From Amycolatopsis sp. 2-15 (GTDB taxonomy: Bacteria > Actinomycetota > Actinomycetes > Mycobacteriales > Pseudonocardiaceae), in NCBI RefSeq assembly GCF_030285625.1, contig NZ_CP127294.1:5860001-5924000 (forward strand): a DNA stretch of 64,000 nt, given 5' to 3'. Below the pieces are notes generated by a model. The model was not told the DNA's origin and made no database searches. It worked only from the letters and a program-made list of their open reading frames with translations. Of this stretch, positions 55,779 to 64,000 are shown one piece after another. Made by a program: the position numbers and the translations under genes. Every line of letters begins with the position of its first letter. The stretch's first letter is position 1.

Positions 55779-56066
55779 CTATTCGTCGGGAAGCAGAGAC
55801 CCCAGCGGTCCGAGATCGAGGTTCAGTTCGCGGCGGTCCAGCCCGAAGTGATCGCACAATTCGTCCATGCGCAGATCGAGGTACATCAGCGTCTGTCCGA
55901 TCTCTTCGACTTTGTCGTCGTCCAGGTCTCCGTGGTCGACTCGGCGCAGCGCTTGGCGCTCCATGAGCTGGCGCAGTAGTTCGACCACTGTGAGCACCAG
56001 GCTGACGAGGCTGCGTTCCGCGGTCTCGGGGTCGGCGTTGATCCGGTTCTCCTGCTCGTTATTCAT
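55779..56066 (-). CDS. gvpK: Gas vesicle protein GvpK
   Basis: This 95-residue protein has AERSLVSLVLTVVELLRQLM, ERQALRRVDHGDLDDDKVEE and IGQTLMYLDLRMDELCDHFG, the GvpK pattern, and closes with NLDLGPLGSLL. GvpK is a minor component needed for vesicle assembly. It is the last gene of the operon and overlaps the preceding gvpA-like gene by 8 bp. Confidence 0.9.
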   Translation of the reverse strand: MNNEQENRINADPETAERSLVSLVLTVVELLRQLMERQALRRVDHGDLDDDKVEEIGQTLMYLDLRMDELCDHFGLDRRELNLDLGPLGSLLPDE

Positions 56067-56244
56067 GAGGGGCCTGCAATGCCGTGATCGACGTGATCAG
56101 GGTGCGCAGGGAGACGTGCACGAGATCGACGTCGGCGATCGACAGGGTGATTTCGCCGCTCACCACGACCCCGCCCGCGAGTACGCGGTCGAGCAGGTCG
56201 ATCAGGGCGACGTTGCGGTTCCCGGCACGCGCCGGCAAGGTCAT
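56059..56244 (-). CDS. Minor gas vesicle protein of the GvpA/GvpJ/GvpS family
   Basis: This 61-residue protein is a compact GvpA-like domain: NVALIDLLDRVLAGGVVVSG, EITLSIADVDLVHVSLRTLI, TSITALQ. The family forms or caps the vesicle ribs. GGAGGGATC precedes ATG 56244. Position between gvpF/L and gvpK fits gvpS. Confidence 0.82.
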   Translation of the reverse strand: MTLPARAGNRNVALIDLLDRVLAGGVVVSGEITLSIADVDLVHVSLRTLITSITALQAPHE

Positions 56245-57010
56245 GATCCCTCCAGTGAAGAGAACGAGTACGGCGGCCACGGCCCGGTCAGTCGCACGGA
56301 AAGCAGCTCGCTGTCCCGACCGCAGGCTTCGACCGCCTCGGCGAACCGCGCGGTGTGCGCGCTGTCGACGAGGTAGGCGCCGTTGAGGACCATTGGCCCG
56401 TCCTCTCCGGCCAGCGTCCGGCTCTGTGGGGGGTGAGTGCACGCGTCCTTCGCCAGCTCGGCCAGCGTCGTGTGGATGCGGTTCACCTCGTCGGCTGCTT
56501 GCTGCTGGCGGTTTTCGCGCGACGCCAGCGCGGTCCGCCGGCGCGCCAGGTACGCCATGCCGGCGCCCTTGCCCGGTGTCGCGGCCGGCGCTTGTTCCGG
56601 TTCGGCTTCGAGGAACGCCTTCACGCCCCATTCGATGCGTCCCGAGACGTGCTCGAGCGTGCGCTCGAAGTCGTCGGCCCGCTCCTCGACCGCCGCCCGC
56701 ACCGAAGCGTCGTCGTGGTACACCGTCGCGAGGCGGATCGGCACCACGGGCCCCTGTCGACGAGCGTCGCGATCAGCGTGTCGTGCGCTCGAGCCACGGT
56801 GGCCAGCCAGTCGAGGTCCTCCAGGTTGTGCCGCAAGGCTTCCTCGCCGAAGGAGCTCAACGGCACGTCCCCGGCCACTGCGGCCAGCGCACCGGCCTCG
56901 ATGACGCGCGGTGCCTCGGCAGTGACCCCGCTCAGCCCGTCCAGTAGCCTCGGCGCGTTCGCGCGGGTCACGGCGTACAGCCAGACACCGGTCTCGTCAT
57001 TCCCGGTCAT
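56241..57010 (-). pseudogene. GvpF/GvpL family gene with a one-base frameshift
   Basis: ATG 57010 gives ETGVWLYAVTRANAPRLLDG, EEALRHNLEDLDWLATVARA and HDTLIATLVDRGP. At about 56750 the frame breaks at a GGGGCCCGTGG run. The expected continuation VVPIRLATVYHDDASVRAAV, FERTLEHVSGRIEWGVKAFL and LTGPWPPYSFSS is in the next frame, ending at 56241. The total of 770 nt is one base short of a whole codon number. The two halves are otherwise intact. It may be a true mutation or a sequencing error. Confidence 0.75.
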
Positions 57011-57374
57011 CGTCCTCCTCGTCCCCGTCGCCGCCACCGTCCTCGATGGACTTCGGCGAACGCCCCGATTCCAGTTCGGTGATGCGCGCTCGTAGCTGCC
57101 GGTTCTCGTTCTGCAGTTTTCCGTTGTCGCCGGTGAGCCATGGATCGTTCTCCCACCAGTTGATGCCGACCTCGCGGGCGGTTTCCAGCGAGGCGATCAC
57201 GAGCCGCAGCTTGATCGTCAGCAGTTCGATGTCGAGCAGGTTGACTTGGATGTCGCCGGCGATGACGAGTCCCTTGTCCAGGACCCGCTCGAGGATGTCG
57301 CCGAGGTTCGAGGACTGGCCGCTTGGCGCCCCGAGGCCGCCCTGGGACCGGGTGGCCGGTTGTCCCGATTCCAT
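56997..57374 (-). CDS. gvpJ: Gas vesicle protein GvpJ-like
   Basis: This 125-residue protein has a GvpA-family core at residues 22-70: NLGDILERVLDKGLVIAGDI and QVNLLDIELLTIKLRLVIAS. A coiled, charged tail follows (NENRQLRARITELESG). Minor members of this type nucleate the vesicle tip. It overlaps the gvpF/L gene by 14 bp and starts 3 bp after the gvpO stop. Confidence 0.85.
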   Translation of the reverse strand: MESGQPATRSQGGLGAPSGQSSNLGDILERVLDKGLVIAGDIQVNLLDIELLTIKLRLVIASLETAREVGINWWENDPWLTGDNGKLQNENRQLRARITELESGRSPKSIEDGGGDGDEEDDDRE

Positions 57375-57377
57375 CTC

Positions 57378-57707
57378 TCAGCTCCCCTCGTTGCCGGTGC
57401 CGGACTTTCCGCGGGCGTAGCGCCTCGTGCGGTGGAACGCGAGCAGGTCGCCTTCGGCGTCCAGCTCGATTTCGTACAGCGCCAGGATGTCGGCTGACGA
57501 GGGGATGCGGTGTTCCTCGATCACCTCGACCTCCACGATCCAGCCGTCTTCGACCGGTTCGATCGACGTGACGCCCACGGGTTCGTTGGTGATCAGCTCG
57601 GCCAGCTGACGCACCGCCGCGGCGGCCGCGGTCGAGGCGACCAGCCCGTCGCGCTCTGATCGACGGCGGGCCGATGGGGCCCGGCCTTCACCTTTCGCGA
57701 TGGCCAT
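57378..57707 (-). CDS. gvpO: Gas vesicle protein GvpO
   Basis: This 109-residue protein has a charged start (GEGRAPSARRRSERD), then RQLAELITNEPVGVTSIEPV, EDGWIVEVEVIEEHRIPSSA and DILALYEIELDAEGDLLAFH with RTRRYARG. This is the typical GvpO pattern, an accessory protein of actinobacterial and haloarchaeal vesicle operons. Confidence 0.9.
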   Translation of the reverse strand: MAIAKGEGRAPSARRRSERDGLVASTAAAAAVRQLAELITNEPVGVTSIEPVEDGWIVEVEVIEEHRIPSSADILALYEIELDAEGDLLAFHRTRRYARGKSGTGNEGS

Positions 57708-57713
57708 CGGCCG

Positions 57714-57980
57714 TCACCTCTTCCTTTCGTCACTTCGGCGCACGGGCCGGCTCGGCGGGGAGGCGGTGAGCCGGCTCAAGGCCCGTTGCTGCGCCTCGGC
57801 TTCTTCTTCGGCTGAGATCTCGCCGGCGGCCCGCGCCTGCTCCGCCGCCTCCAGCTCACGCCGGACCGACGCCGGGTCGTGCAGTTCTTCGTCGACCCGT
57901 CGCCGGATCAGCTCGCCCAGGGCGAGGACCCCGCGCACCGGTGCCAGCGGCAGGCCGACGATTCCCGACAACAGACCCAT
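57714..57980 (-). CDS. gvpG: Gas vesicle protein GvpG
   Basis: This 88-residue protein has MGLLSGIVGLPLAPVRGVLA, then LGELIRRRVDEELHDPASVR and RELEAAEQARAAGEISAEEE, the GvpG pattern of a short hydrophobic start and charged helices. It is an assembly chaperone that acts with GvpF. It starts 4 bp after gvpF. Confidence 0.9.
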   Translation of the reverse strand: MGLLSGIVGLPLAPVRGVLALGELIRRRVDEELHDPASVRRELEAAEQARAAGEISAEEEAEAQQRALSRLTASPPSRPVRRSDERKR

Positions 57981-57984
57981 CGCC

Positions 57985-58770
57985 TTACTCCGGCGTCCGT
58001 GTGACGACGAAGTCGTACGCTGCGAGTGGGCCGAGCAGGCGGACCGCGACGCGGCCGTCCCATTCCGTCGCGAGCTCGCCGATGGCGGCTTCGAGGTCGT
58101 CCTGCCGGTCGGTCTCGGCCAGCACGGCCAAGTGCACTGCTTCCTCGTCGTGGGTCGGCTGCCGCGGCGCGAACTCCGCGACCAGCTCGGTCAGCGCGTC
58201 GGCCACCAGTTGCGTGTCGACCGCGCGCTTGGCCTCGATCGCCTGGGTGATCTGTTCGCCCAGTGCCATGCGCTCGTTGCGGGTGGCGTCCTCGGGCTTG
58301 CCCCGGATCGCCTCCGCCAGCTGGGCCATGCGGTCGTTCTCGGACAGGATCTCCCGCAGGATGGCCTGCTCGTCGTAGCGCGCCCGCACGACGTACTCCG
58401 CCATGCCCTCCAGCTGTTCCAACGCGGCGGTGAAGTCGTCGCGGTTCGCGTCGAGCAGCTCGTCGACCACTGCCCGCTCGTCCGCGACCACCGCGCCGAA
58501 GCGCAGCGGCAGCACCGGGACCTCGGCGGCCGCGGAGTCGAGCAGACTCGCGTGCGCGGACAAGTCCTCGGGCCGGCCCAGTGGTGCGTCCCGCGGGATT
58601 TCGCTGACGAGCGCGGCGATCGGGCCACTGTGCACTGTGGTCACCTCGGCAGGTGGATCTCCCACTCCGCGTGCGTCGTCGTCGATCTCGACGTCAGCGG
58701 GCAGGATGCCGTAGACGTAGATCGCTGTCTCGGTCCCGATCTCGGTTCCGGTGTCTGCTTCGGCGGCCAC
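57985..58770 (-). CDS. gvpF: Gas vesicle protein GvpF (GvpL/GvpF family)
   Basis: This 261-residue protein has TAIYVYGILPADVEIDDDAR, the early IAALVSEIPRDAPLGRPEDL, LPLRFGAVVADERAVVDELL, MAEYVVRARYDEQAILREIL and the closing LLGPLAAYDFV. GvpF binds GvpA and helps deliver it to the growing vesicle. It starts with GTG 58770, 5 bp after gvpA, with GGTGAGG upstream. Confidence 0.92.
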   Translation of the reverse strand: MAAEADTGTEIGTETAIYVYGILPADVEIDDDARGVGDPPAEVTTVHSGPIAALVSEIPRDAPLGRPEDLSAHASLLDSAAAEVPVLPLRFGAVVADERAVVDELLDANRDDFTAALEQLEGMAEYVVRARYDEQAILREILSENDRMAQLAEAIRGKPEDATRNERMALGEQITQAIEAKRAVDTQLVADALTELVAEFAPRQPTHDEEAVHLAVLAETDRQDDLEAAIGELATEWDGRVAVRLLGPLAAYDFVVTRTPE

Positions 58771-58775
58771 CGGCC

Positions 58776-59186
58776 TCACCGTCCTTTCCGGCCGCGGCTC
58801 ACGGGTTCTTCCTCGTCCTCGTCCTCGTCCTCGTCGTCGCCGAGGATGCCGCGCAGCTTGTCGCCGGCTGCGTCGAGCGCACCGCGGGTCTTGGCCTTGG
58901 CGCCGCCGGAGGTCACGTCCTCCAAAAGGTCGGGCAGGCCCTTCTGCTCGGTGCCCGAGATGTCCAGGCGGTTGACCGCTTCCGCGAACCGCAGGTAGGT
59001 GTCGACGCTGGCCACCACGATCCGGGCGTCGATGGTCAGCAGCTCGATGCCCACCAGGGACACCCGCACGTAGGCGTCGATCACGAGACCCTTGTCCAGG
59101 ATCGTGTCGATCACGTCGGCGAGGCTGCTCGAGGACGGCCGGTCGAGGCCACCGCCCCCACCGGAGGGCTGTATGGCTGTCGTCAT
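58776..59186 (-). CDS. gvpA: Gas vesicle structural protein GvpA, with acidic tail
   Basis: This 136-residue protein has the rib-forming core at residues 20-72: [40 protein letters not shown] and [16 protein letters not shown]. The remaining 60 residues are a tail ([20 protein letters not shown]) ending in a strongly acidic run and a basic tip. The wall protein of cyanobacteria is about 70 residues. Actinobacterial forms are often longer. It starts 4 bp inside the upstream SRPBCC-domain gene. Confidence 0.92.
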   Translation of the reverse strand: MTTAIQPSGGGGGLDRPSSSSLADVIDTILDKGLVIDAYVRVSLVGIELLTIDARIVVASVDTYLRFAEAVNRLDISGTEQKGLPDLLEDVTSGGAKAKTRGALDAAGDKLRGILGDDEDEDEDEEEPVSRGRKGR

Positions 59187-60313
59187 CGCTTGCTCCCTCG
59201 ACTTCTGCCGGCGCCCGCACGGGCACGGCCACGGCGCGGCCGCTCTTCTTCGGGCTCCTCGTCGGTGTCTTCCGTGGTCTCGTCGCTGTCTTCGGGCTCC
59301 TCTTCCTCCGGCTCCTCTTCGGACTCTTCCTCAGGCTCCTCCTCGGACTCCACGTCCTCGTCCTGCTCGGAACCGGTGTCGGCGGCCTCCTCGTCCTGGT
59401 CGGGGGCGCTTTCGTCGCGGTCGGTGTCCTCGTCCTCCTGCTCGACGACCTGCCCGTCGTGGATCTCGCCGTGCCAGCCCTCGATGTCGTCGGGGTTGAG
59501 CAGGTCTTCGGTCATCACGTGGCGGCGGAAGTGCTTGAGCTCCAGCCGCGCCCGGCGGCCCTGGGCCCGCCAGATGTTGCCGGTGCGCTCGAACAGGCCC
59601 TGGGGGTGGTAGGCGAGGACCAGCACGACCTTGGTGAGGTCGGGCGTGAGCTCGTGGAACGTCACCGCGCCATCGACGTGGCCCTTGGCTCCCTTGGAAC
59701 GCCAGACGATCCGCTCAAACGGCACCTGCTCCAGGATGCTGGCCTCCCAGGTGCGGTGCGACCAGAAAACCTGCGCCTTCCACTCGGTCTTCTCGTCGCT
59801 GACCTGTTCGACGTTGTTGACCTTCTTCATGAACGCCGGGAAGTCGGTGAACCGGGTCCACTGGTCGTACACGAGGTTGATCGGCGCGCCGATGTCGATC
59901 TCCTCGACAATATTGGTGAGCTTGATCTTGGCGCCTTTGCCGCCACCCCCACCCCCACCGCCGCCGCCGAAGGCGTTCTTCGCCTTCTCCGCGATACCGG
60001 AAAGGCCGCCCTTGACGGCGCCCATCATCGCCTTGCCCTTCACGCTCGGCTTGCCGCCGGTGGCCGCTTCGAGCAGTCCGCCACTACCGCCGTCGGCGAA
60101 GTCGGTCAGCCGCCCGGCGGTGGACGTGATCCGCTTAATGACCGCACTCGTCGCGCGGCCCATCGCGGCCTGCCCCAGGCCCCGCAGGGCGTCGGTCAGC
60201 TCACTCGTGTCGCCGCCGGTCGCCTTCGAGACGGCGCCGGTGGCCTTGCCGGTCGCTTTGCCGGCCGTGTCCGTCACCTTGCCGGTGGTGTTCTTCAAGG
60301 TCTTCGTCACCAC
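59183..60313 (-). CDS. SRPBCC-domain protein of the gas vesicle cluster
   Basis: This is a protein of about 376 residues. Residues 1-110 are Gly/Ala/Lys-rich with a run of ten glycines near residue 120. Residues about 130-275 are an SRPBCC (START-like) ligand-binding domain: [60 protein letters not shown] and [20 protein letters not shown]. The last 90 residues are very acidic, ending in an Arg/Gly tail. GTG 60313 has AGGAGG 5 bp upstream. GTG 60319 would give a 4-bp overlap with the upstream gene. Such proteins accompany actinobacterial gvp operons. The role is unknown. Confidence 0.8.
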   Translation of the reverse strand: MVTKTLKNTTGKVTDTAGKATGKATGAVSKATGGDTSELTDALRGLGQAAMGRATSAVIKRITSTAGRLTDFADGGSGGLLEAATGGKPSVKGKAMMGAVKGGLSGIAEKAKNAFGGGGGGGGGGKGAKIKLTNIVEEIDIGAPINLVYDQWTRFTDFPAFMKKVNNVEQVSDEKTEWKAQVFWSHRTWEASILEQVPFERIVWRSKGAKGHVDGAVTFHELTPDLTKVVLVLAYHPQGLFERTGNIWRAQGRRARLELKHFRRHVMTEDLLNPDDIEGWHGEIHDGQVVEQEDEDTDRDESAPDQDEEAADTGSEQDEDVESEEEPEEESEEEPEEEEPEDSDETTEDTDEEPEEERPRRGRARAGAGRSRGSKR

Positions 60314-60315
60314 GG

Positions 60316-60903
60316 TCACCTCCTCGCCCGGCGGACGGGCGAACGCCGGGTCGCGGTGCGCGTGCCGCTCGAACCTTCGTCGTCGTCCTCGGACGACGCG
60401 GCCGAACGCCGGCTAGACGATCGCCGCCGCGGAGGCCGTTCGACGCTCTCGCCCTCGTCTTCGTCCTCGCTGGCCTTGCGGCTCGACGCACGCCGTCGCC
60501 GGGGCTTCGCGGGCTCGGGTTCCTCCTGGTCTTCGTCCTCATCCACGACTTCGGCTTCGTCTTCGGGCTCGTCCTCGGCATTGCCGCGAGACTTCTTGCT
60601 GCGCGTGAGCCCGCCGCCGTCCTGGAGACGTCCGCTGAGCGCTTCGATCTTCCCACTGGCCGCCGTCACCGCAGCGGACTTCGCCGCGGTGAGCAGTTCG
60701 TCGCGCGCCAGCGAGGTCAGCTGCCCGACCTCGGCCGATGAACTCAACTGCTTGAGACCACTTTGGACGAGTTTCGTCGGCGACACCCCGGACCGGCCGG
60801 TGGCACCGGCGGCTGCGATCATCAACGCCAAGCGCATCTTCTTCGTGCGCCCCAGCATGTAACCGGCCGCGACGCCGAGCGCCATCCGCGTTCTTGCTTT
60901 CAT
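60316..60903 (-). CDS. Gas vesicle cluster protein, first gene of the operon
   Basis: This 195-residue protein has MKARTRMALGVAAGYMLGRT, then KMRLALMIAAAGATGRSGVS (helical, possibly membrane-associated) and VGQLTSLARDELLTAAKSAA. The second half is a disordered, alternating acidic and arginine-rich tail. Homologous frames in other actinobacteria head gvp operons and are sometimes misnamed DNA primase. GGAGGAGTGA precedes ATG 60903, so this is the likely first gene. Confidence 0.75.
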   Translation of the reverse strand: MKARTRMALGVAAGYMLGRTKKMRLALMIAAAGATGRSGVSPTKLVQSGLKQLSSSAEVGQLTSLARDELLTAAKSAAVTAASGKIEALSGRLQDGGGLTRSKKSRGNAEDEPEDEAEVVDEDEDQEEPEPAKPRRRRASSRKASEDEDEGESVERPPRRRSSSRRSAASSEDDDEGSSGTRTATRRSPVRRARR

Positions 60904-61747
60904 TCACTCCTCCTGACTCTTGCGGCAGCGAGTTCCACGCGACCAACCCGCATGCCCCCCGAAAGGAAGGCGAACAGGGATTTTGGCTGCGTCACCCAAC
61001 TCAGCTACCCGCTTCGAGGGGGATGAAAACGCGATCAAGGAAAACAAATTTCTCCCTTACCGGGCAGGGATAGGACAGTTCACGGAAGCAGTTCCGAAGA
61101 TCATTTAATTGGTACTGGCGAGTAGCTTTCCCGTGAAAAAGAGGCCTGGCCTGCGCGCTGATCGACAGAACGCCCGAACTTATGCACGTGCTATTTGACT
61201 TGCCCGTAAGACCATTGCGCAAACGGCGCAGAATTGCCGTCCACCGGGCGCAGCATGGAAATGCGCCGTTCGGCCCAGCAACGCGGTGCCGCCACGCAGA
61301 GTCCACACGCGCTCACGCCGGCTGTTCGATACGGCCCCGGCTGGCATGCCGCGCGGGTGACGTACGCACTGAACCACGGCGACGGGCACGACGAGCCGAG
61401 CCGGTCACGCTCTCCGCGGACACCGGACTGAACACGCCACGAGGATGCCGACTTGCTGCCACCGGCGACGTACACACCGGCGACGTACACAAGTGGGACG
61501 TACACAAGTGGTACGCCTTGGTTACCGACGATTTTTGCCCGCCGGCTGTTGAGACGAAGTGGGTCGTGACCGTCGAGCGCGACGAGGGATCGACCCGCAG
61601 CCAGACTCGCACCTGGGTGTGGTGCACGTCCGAGGTGTACGTGAACGACGTGCGGCTGGACAGGTACGAGTCTGGCCAGCGGCCCTTCTTGCGCAACTTG
61701 CACCGAAGGGCGGCCGGAGACTTGCAACGGGCATCACGCCGGGAGGC
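60904..61747. other. Intergenic region upstream of the gas vesicle operon
   Basis: 844 bp contain the promoter of the gvp operon and, on the other side, the 3' end of the glycoside-hydrolase gene. The part 61000-61170 is A/T-richer than its surroundings. Open frames here are not convincing. A short direct repeat lies at 61461-61512. Confidence 0.5.
61461..61512. repeat. Short tandem repeat with GACGTACACA units
   Basis: GACGTACACA occurs four times in a row with spacing of 14-17 bp: ACCGGCGACGTACACA twice, then GACGTACACAAGTGG twice (the last with a one-base join). The repeat is in the non-coding stretch between the gvp operon and the glycoside-hydrolase gene. Confidence 0.6.
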
Positions 61748-63658
61748 TCACGACCAAGCACTGTCCTCTTCGGATGAACCCAGCGCCGTGGCGATCAGCA
61801 ACGGGGCCGCCGCCGCCCACGCCTGCGGGGAGGCCGAGTGCGGATACCGCACCGGGCGCGGGATTTCGCTGCGCGCGTAGCCGGTCATCACTTCGGGCAG
61901 GCGGTTACCGGGCTGTCGTGCGGCCGCAGCGAGGAGGCCTTCGGCGAGGTAGGTGGCTTCGGCGGTGAGTCCGGCCCGGGCGAGGCCGGCCACGGCGATC
62001 GCCGTGTCGTGGGGCCACACACCGCCGTTGTGATAGGAGACCGGGTGGTACGGTATTTGTCCCGCCGCGAGTGTCCGCACGCCCCAGCCGGAGAAGAACG
62101 CAGGCTCGGTCAGGCGGTGTCCTACCTGCTGCGCGCGCCCGGCCGGCAGGATTCCCGACCACAGCACGTGTCCGGCGTTGGACGCCAGTGCGTCGACCCG
62201 GCGGCGCCGGCCGTCGAGGGCCAGCGCGACGAAATCCTCGCCCGGTAGCCAGAATTCGGTCTCGAAGTCGGACCGCAGGCGGGCCGCGCGGGCGAGTAGC
62301 CGGTCGGCGAACGCCGGGTCGTGCCAGACGTCGCGGGCCAGCTCCGCGGTCGACACCAGGGCTTCGTAGGCGTAGCCCTGCGCCTCCGACACCGCGATCG
62401 GGCCCGTCGCGAGCTCGCCGTTGGCGAAGCAGATCGAGCGCGCCGAGTCCTTCCAGCACTGGTGGACCAGTCCGGGACCGTCCGTGTGATACACGAGGTA
62501 GCCGTGCTCGGCCAAGCCGCCGTGGCCGAACATCCAGTCGACGGCCGCTCGCGCCGCGGCCTCCAGCTCGATGGCCACGCCGTTGCCCGCGACGCGCCGG
62601 TGGCGGCCGAGAAGCACGAGGAAAAGCGGGGTGGCGTCGACGGTTCCGTAGTACTGCCCGTAGGGCACCTGCCCGAAGCGGCTCAGCTCGCCCCGTCGCA
62701 CCTCGTGCACGATCTTGCCCGGTTCTTCGATCCGGGCCGGATCGAGAACCTGGCCCTGAACCGCCGCGAGCGCGCGCAGGGTGTGGGCCGCGAGGTCCGG
62801 CGAGTACGGCAGCGCCGAGATCGACGTGATCAGGCTGTCGCGGCCGAACAGTGTCAGGAACCACGGCACGCCCGCGCCGGGGATGCGCAGGTCCGGACGG
62901 CCCGGCGCCGGCAAGCGCAGGTTCGCCAGATCGGCGAGCCCTGCCTCGACGGCGGAACGCAGCTCGGGCCACGCCGGCACGGTCACACCGGCGAGGAACT
63001 CCTCGGTGTCCGCCTGGGCTTCTCGTACGACATCGGCGAACACCGCGGGGTGCGCACCTGGATCCGGCACGGGCTCGCCTTCTCCGGCGAGCACCTCGAC
63101 GCGCAACGACACCTCGCCGTGCGGCGGGAGCTCGAGCGTCCAGCCGATCTGCCCGTCGGCGACGACAGGCTCGGCCGAGGCGCGCAGGACTGTCCACTTG
63201 CGATAGTCTGCGCGCTCGTAGGCGAGTAGCACCTCGCCGTGTGCCCGAGTGATGGACGAATGCTTTCCCGGCCGCTCGTAGTGTCCGGTGCCGCGCAGCT
63301 CGAACTGGTCGGCGAAGTCGGCCGCGAACCGGAACGACACCGTCACCGTGCCGGGCACCGCGAGGTGGCTGCGCACGCGGATATGCTCGACGAGCGTGCC
63401 GGCGCCGAGCGCCTGGTCACGGAACACGGTGTAGCCGGGGTCGTCGTGTCGCGCCGTCGCCGGAGTGAGGATCGTGCTTGTCGAGTGCCGGTCGCGGCTC
63501 TCGTTCAGCACGCGCAAGGCGGCACCGCCGGCTGAGAATTCCCAGTGTGAAAGGTGCCTGGTGTCGTCGAGGTAGAAGCCTTCGGTTCCCGCCGTGGCGT
63601 TGGCCGCGTCGCCGGTGATCAGGAAGGTCGTGCCCCGCACGAGGGTGTGCGCGCTCAT
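61748..63658 (-). CDS. Amylo-alpha-1,6-glucosidase/glycogen-debranching-like protein
   Basis: This is a 636-residue protein. The N-terminal domain (residues 1 to about 200) is the glycogen-debranching N-terminal type: LVRGTTFLITGDAANATAGT, EGFYLDDTRHLSHWEF. The C-terminal (alpha/alpha)6 domain from about 255 has GVPWFLTLFGRDSLITSISA (catalytic region), GKIVHEVRRGELSRFGQVPY, DATPLFLVLLGRHRR, CWKDSARSICFANGELATGP and YHNGGVWPHDTAIAVAGLAR. It hydrolyses or rearranges storage or compatible-solute glycans. ATG 63658 overlaps the stop of the upstream hydrolase gene by 4 bp. Confidence 0.85.
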   Translation of the reverse strand: MSAHTLVRGTTFLITGDAANATAGTEGFYLDDTRHLSHWEFSAGGAALRVLNESRDRHSTSTILTPATARHDDPGYTVFRDQALGAGTLVEHIRVRSHLAVPGTVTVSFRFAADFADQFELRGTGHYERPGKHSSITRAHGEVLLAYERADYRKWTVLRASAEPVVADGQIGWTLELPPHGEVSLRVEVLAGEGEPVPDPGAHPAVFADVVREAQADTEEFLAGVTVPAWPELRSAVEAGLADLANLRLPAPGRPDLRIPGAGVPWFLTLFGRDSLITSISALPYSPDLAAHTLRALAAVQGQVLDPARIEEPGKIVHEVRRGELSRFGQVPYGQYYGTVDATPLFLVLLGRHRRVAGNGVAIELEAAARAAVDWMFGHGGLAEHGYLVYHTDGPGLVHQCWKDSARSICFANGELATGPIAVSEAQGYAYEALVSTAELARDVWHDPAFADRLLARAARLRSDFETEFWLPGEDFVALALDGRRRRVDALASNAGHVLWSGILPAGRAQQVGHRLTEPAFFSGWGVRTLAAGQIPYHPVSYHNGGVWPHDTAIAVAGLARAGLTAEATYLAEGLLAAAARQPGNRLPEVMTGYARSEIPRPVRYPHSASPQAWAAAAPLLIATALGSSEEDSAWS

Positions 63659-64000
63659 GCGGCCCGCCCACCGGCCGCGGGTGCTTCGAGGAGGTCGATC
63701 GCGACCGCGGCCGTCCAGCTGAAGTCGTCGCTGCCGTGTCCGGTGCCGCTGAGGGGGTCGACGTACTCGCGGAAGCCGGCGAGCCGGATCGCGTCGAGCA
63801 TGCCGTCGCGCAGGCGGCCCGCGAGCTGCGCGTGCCGCTGCCCGCGCAGGCCGTGCCAGATCAGCCACCCGGTGTTGAACCAGGACGGGCCGCGCCAGTA
63901 GCGCGCCGGTTCGAAGTCCGGGGCGGTGAGGTCGTAGCTCGGGATCGGGCTCAGCTCACCGAGACGGAAGTGTTCGCCGCGCGCGGTCTTGAGGAGTTCC
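63655..64000 (-). CDS. GH63/mannosylglycerate-hydrolase-like glycosidase, C-terminal part (cut by window edge)
   Basis: The last 114 codons are in the window. They have ARGEHFRLGELSPIPSYDLT, DFEPARYWRGPSWFNTGWLI, WHGLRGQRHAQLAGRLRDGM and SGTGHGSDDFSWTAAVAIDL, typical of the MGH1-like/GH63 (alpha/alpha)6 barrel end with its YWRGPSW motif. It is coupled to the debranching-like gene by ATGA overlap, so the two probably attack one polysaccharide or solute. Confidence 0.82.
   Translation of the reverse strand, partial: ELLKTARGEHFRLGELSPIPSYDLTAPDFEPARYWRGPSWFNTGWLIWHGLRGQRHAQLAGRLRDGMLDAIRLAGFREYVDPLSGTGHGSDDFSWTAAVAIDLLEAPAAGGRAA

Noticed and set aside
61461..61512. CRISPR array
   Set aside because: The repeat units are about 10 bp with irregular short spacing and no cas genes are present anywhere in the window.
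61182..61880. Long plus-strand frame opposite the glycoside hydrolase end
   Set aside because: It runs through the tandem repeat and into the antisense of the glycoside-hydrolase gene. Composition and lack of a ribosome site point to a chance frame.

Overview
The window is high-GC DNA with GTG/TTG starts, short ATGA/GTGA gene overlaps and actinobacterial families: gas vesicle genes with gvpO/gvpG, an HSP18-type regulator beside a small heat-shock gene, DUF6098/DUF6292/DUF4383 proteins and an F420-dependent enzyme. Together they suggest a Pseudonocardiales actinomycete, possibly Amycolatopsis or Pseudonocardia. The genus is an inference. No rRNA, tRNA or CRISPR array was seen.

1-4.7 kb is a PQQ module. 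An exported PQQ dehydrogenase (partial) is divergent from pqqA-pqqC-pqqDE(fused)-pqqB and a secreted ThuA-like protein. 4.7-16.3 kb is a catabolic locus. One arm (minus strand) runs aldehyde dehydrogenase, ThDP enzyme, periplasmic-type binding protein, LivH, a fused LivM-LivG and LivF. The other arm (plus strand) runs IclR regulator, CoA-transferase, a citryl-CoA-lyase-like protein and a type II dehydroquinase-like protein that lacks several active-site residues. This fits uptake, CoA activation, C-C cleavage, decarboxylation and aldehyde oxidation of an unidentified organic acid.

16.4-22.5 kb is a terpenoid region, partly A/T-richer than its surroundings. It holds a class I terpene synthase with a disrupted C-terminus, a decayed IS5-type element, a TetR C-terminal fragment, a Pyr4/PaxB-like membrane cyclase, a UbiA prenyltransferase and a small unknown protein. 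The last three look like a compact meroterpenoid pathway.

23-55.7 kb is a stress and accessory island. Intact genes include phoU, a J-domain protein, two Hsp20s, a MerR-like regulator, a hemerythrin, DUF4383 membrane proteins, CDGSH and haem-oxygenase-like iron proteins, an anti-sigma kinase with STAS partners, an MFS exporter, an F420 enzyme, manganese catalase, a zinc alcohol dehydrogenase and a DivIVA-like protein. Between them lie more than a dozen broken genes (Ser/Thr kinase, phoD, DUF2252, yihY, katG, ctaD, ppx, SDR, glyoxalase and others) and partial copies of genes found intact elsewhere in the window. The region has been built by duplication and eroded by deletion.

55.8-60.9 kb is a gas vesicle operon on the minus strand: two accessory proteins, gvpA, gvpF, gvpG, gvpO, gvpJ, a frameshifted gvpF/L, a gvpA-like gene and gvpK. 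From 61.7 kb to the edge are two overlapping glycoside-hydrolase genes (glycogen-debranching-like and GH63-like), the second cut by the window end.
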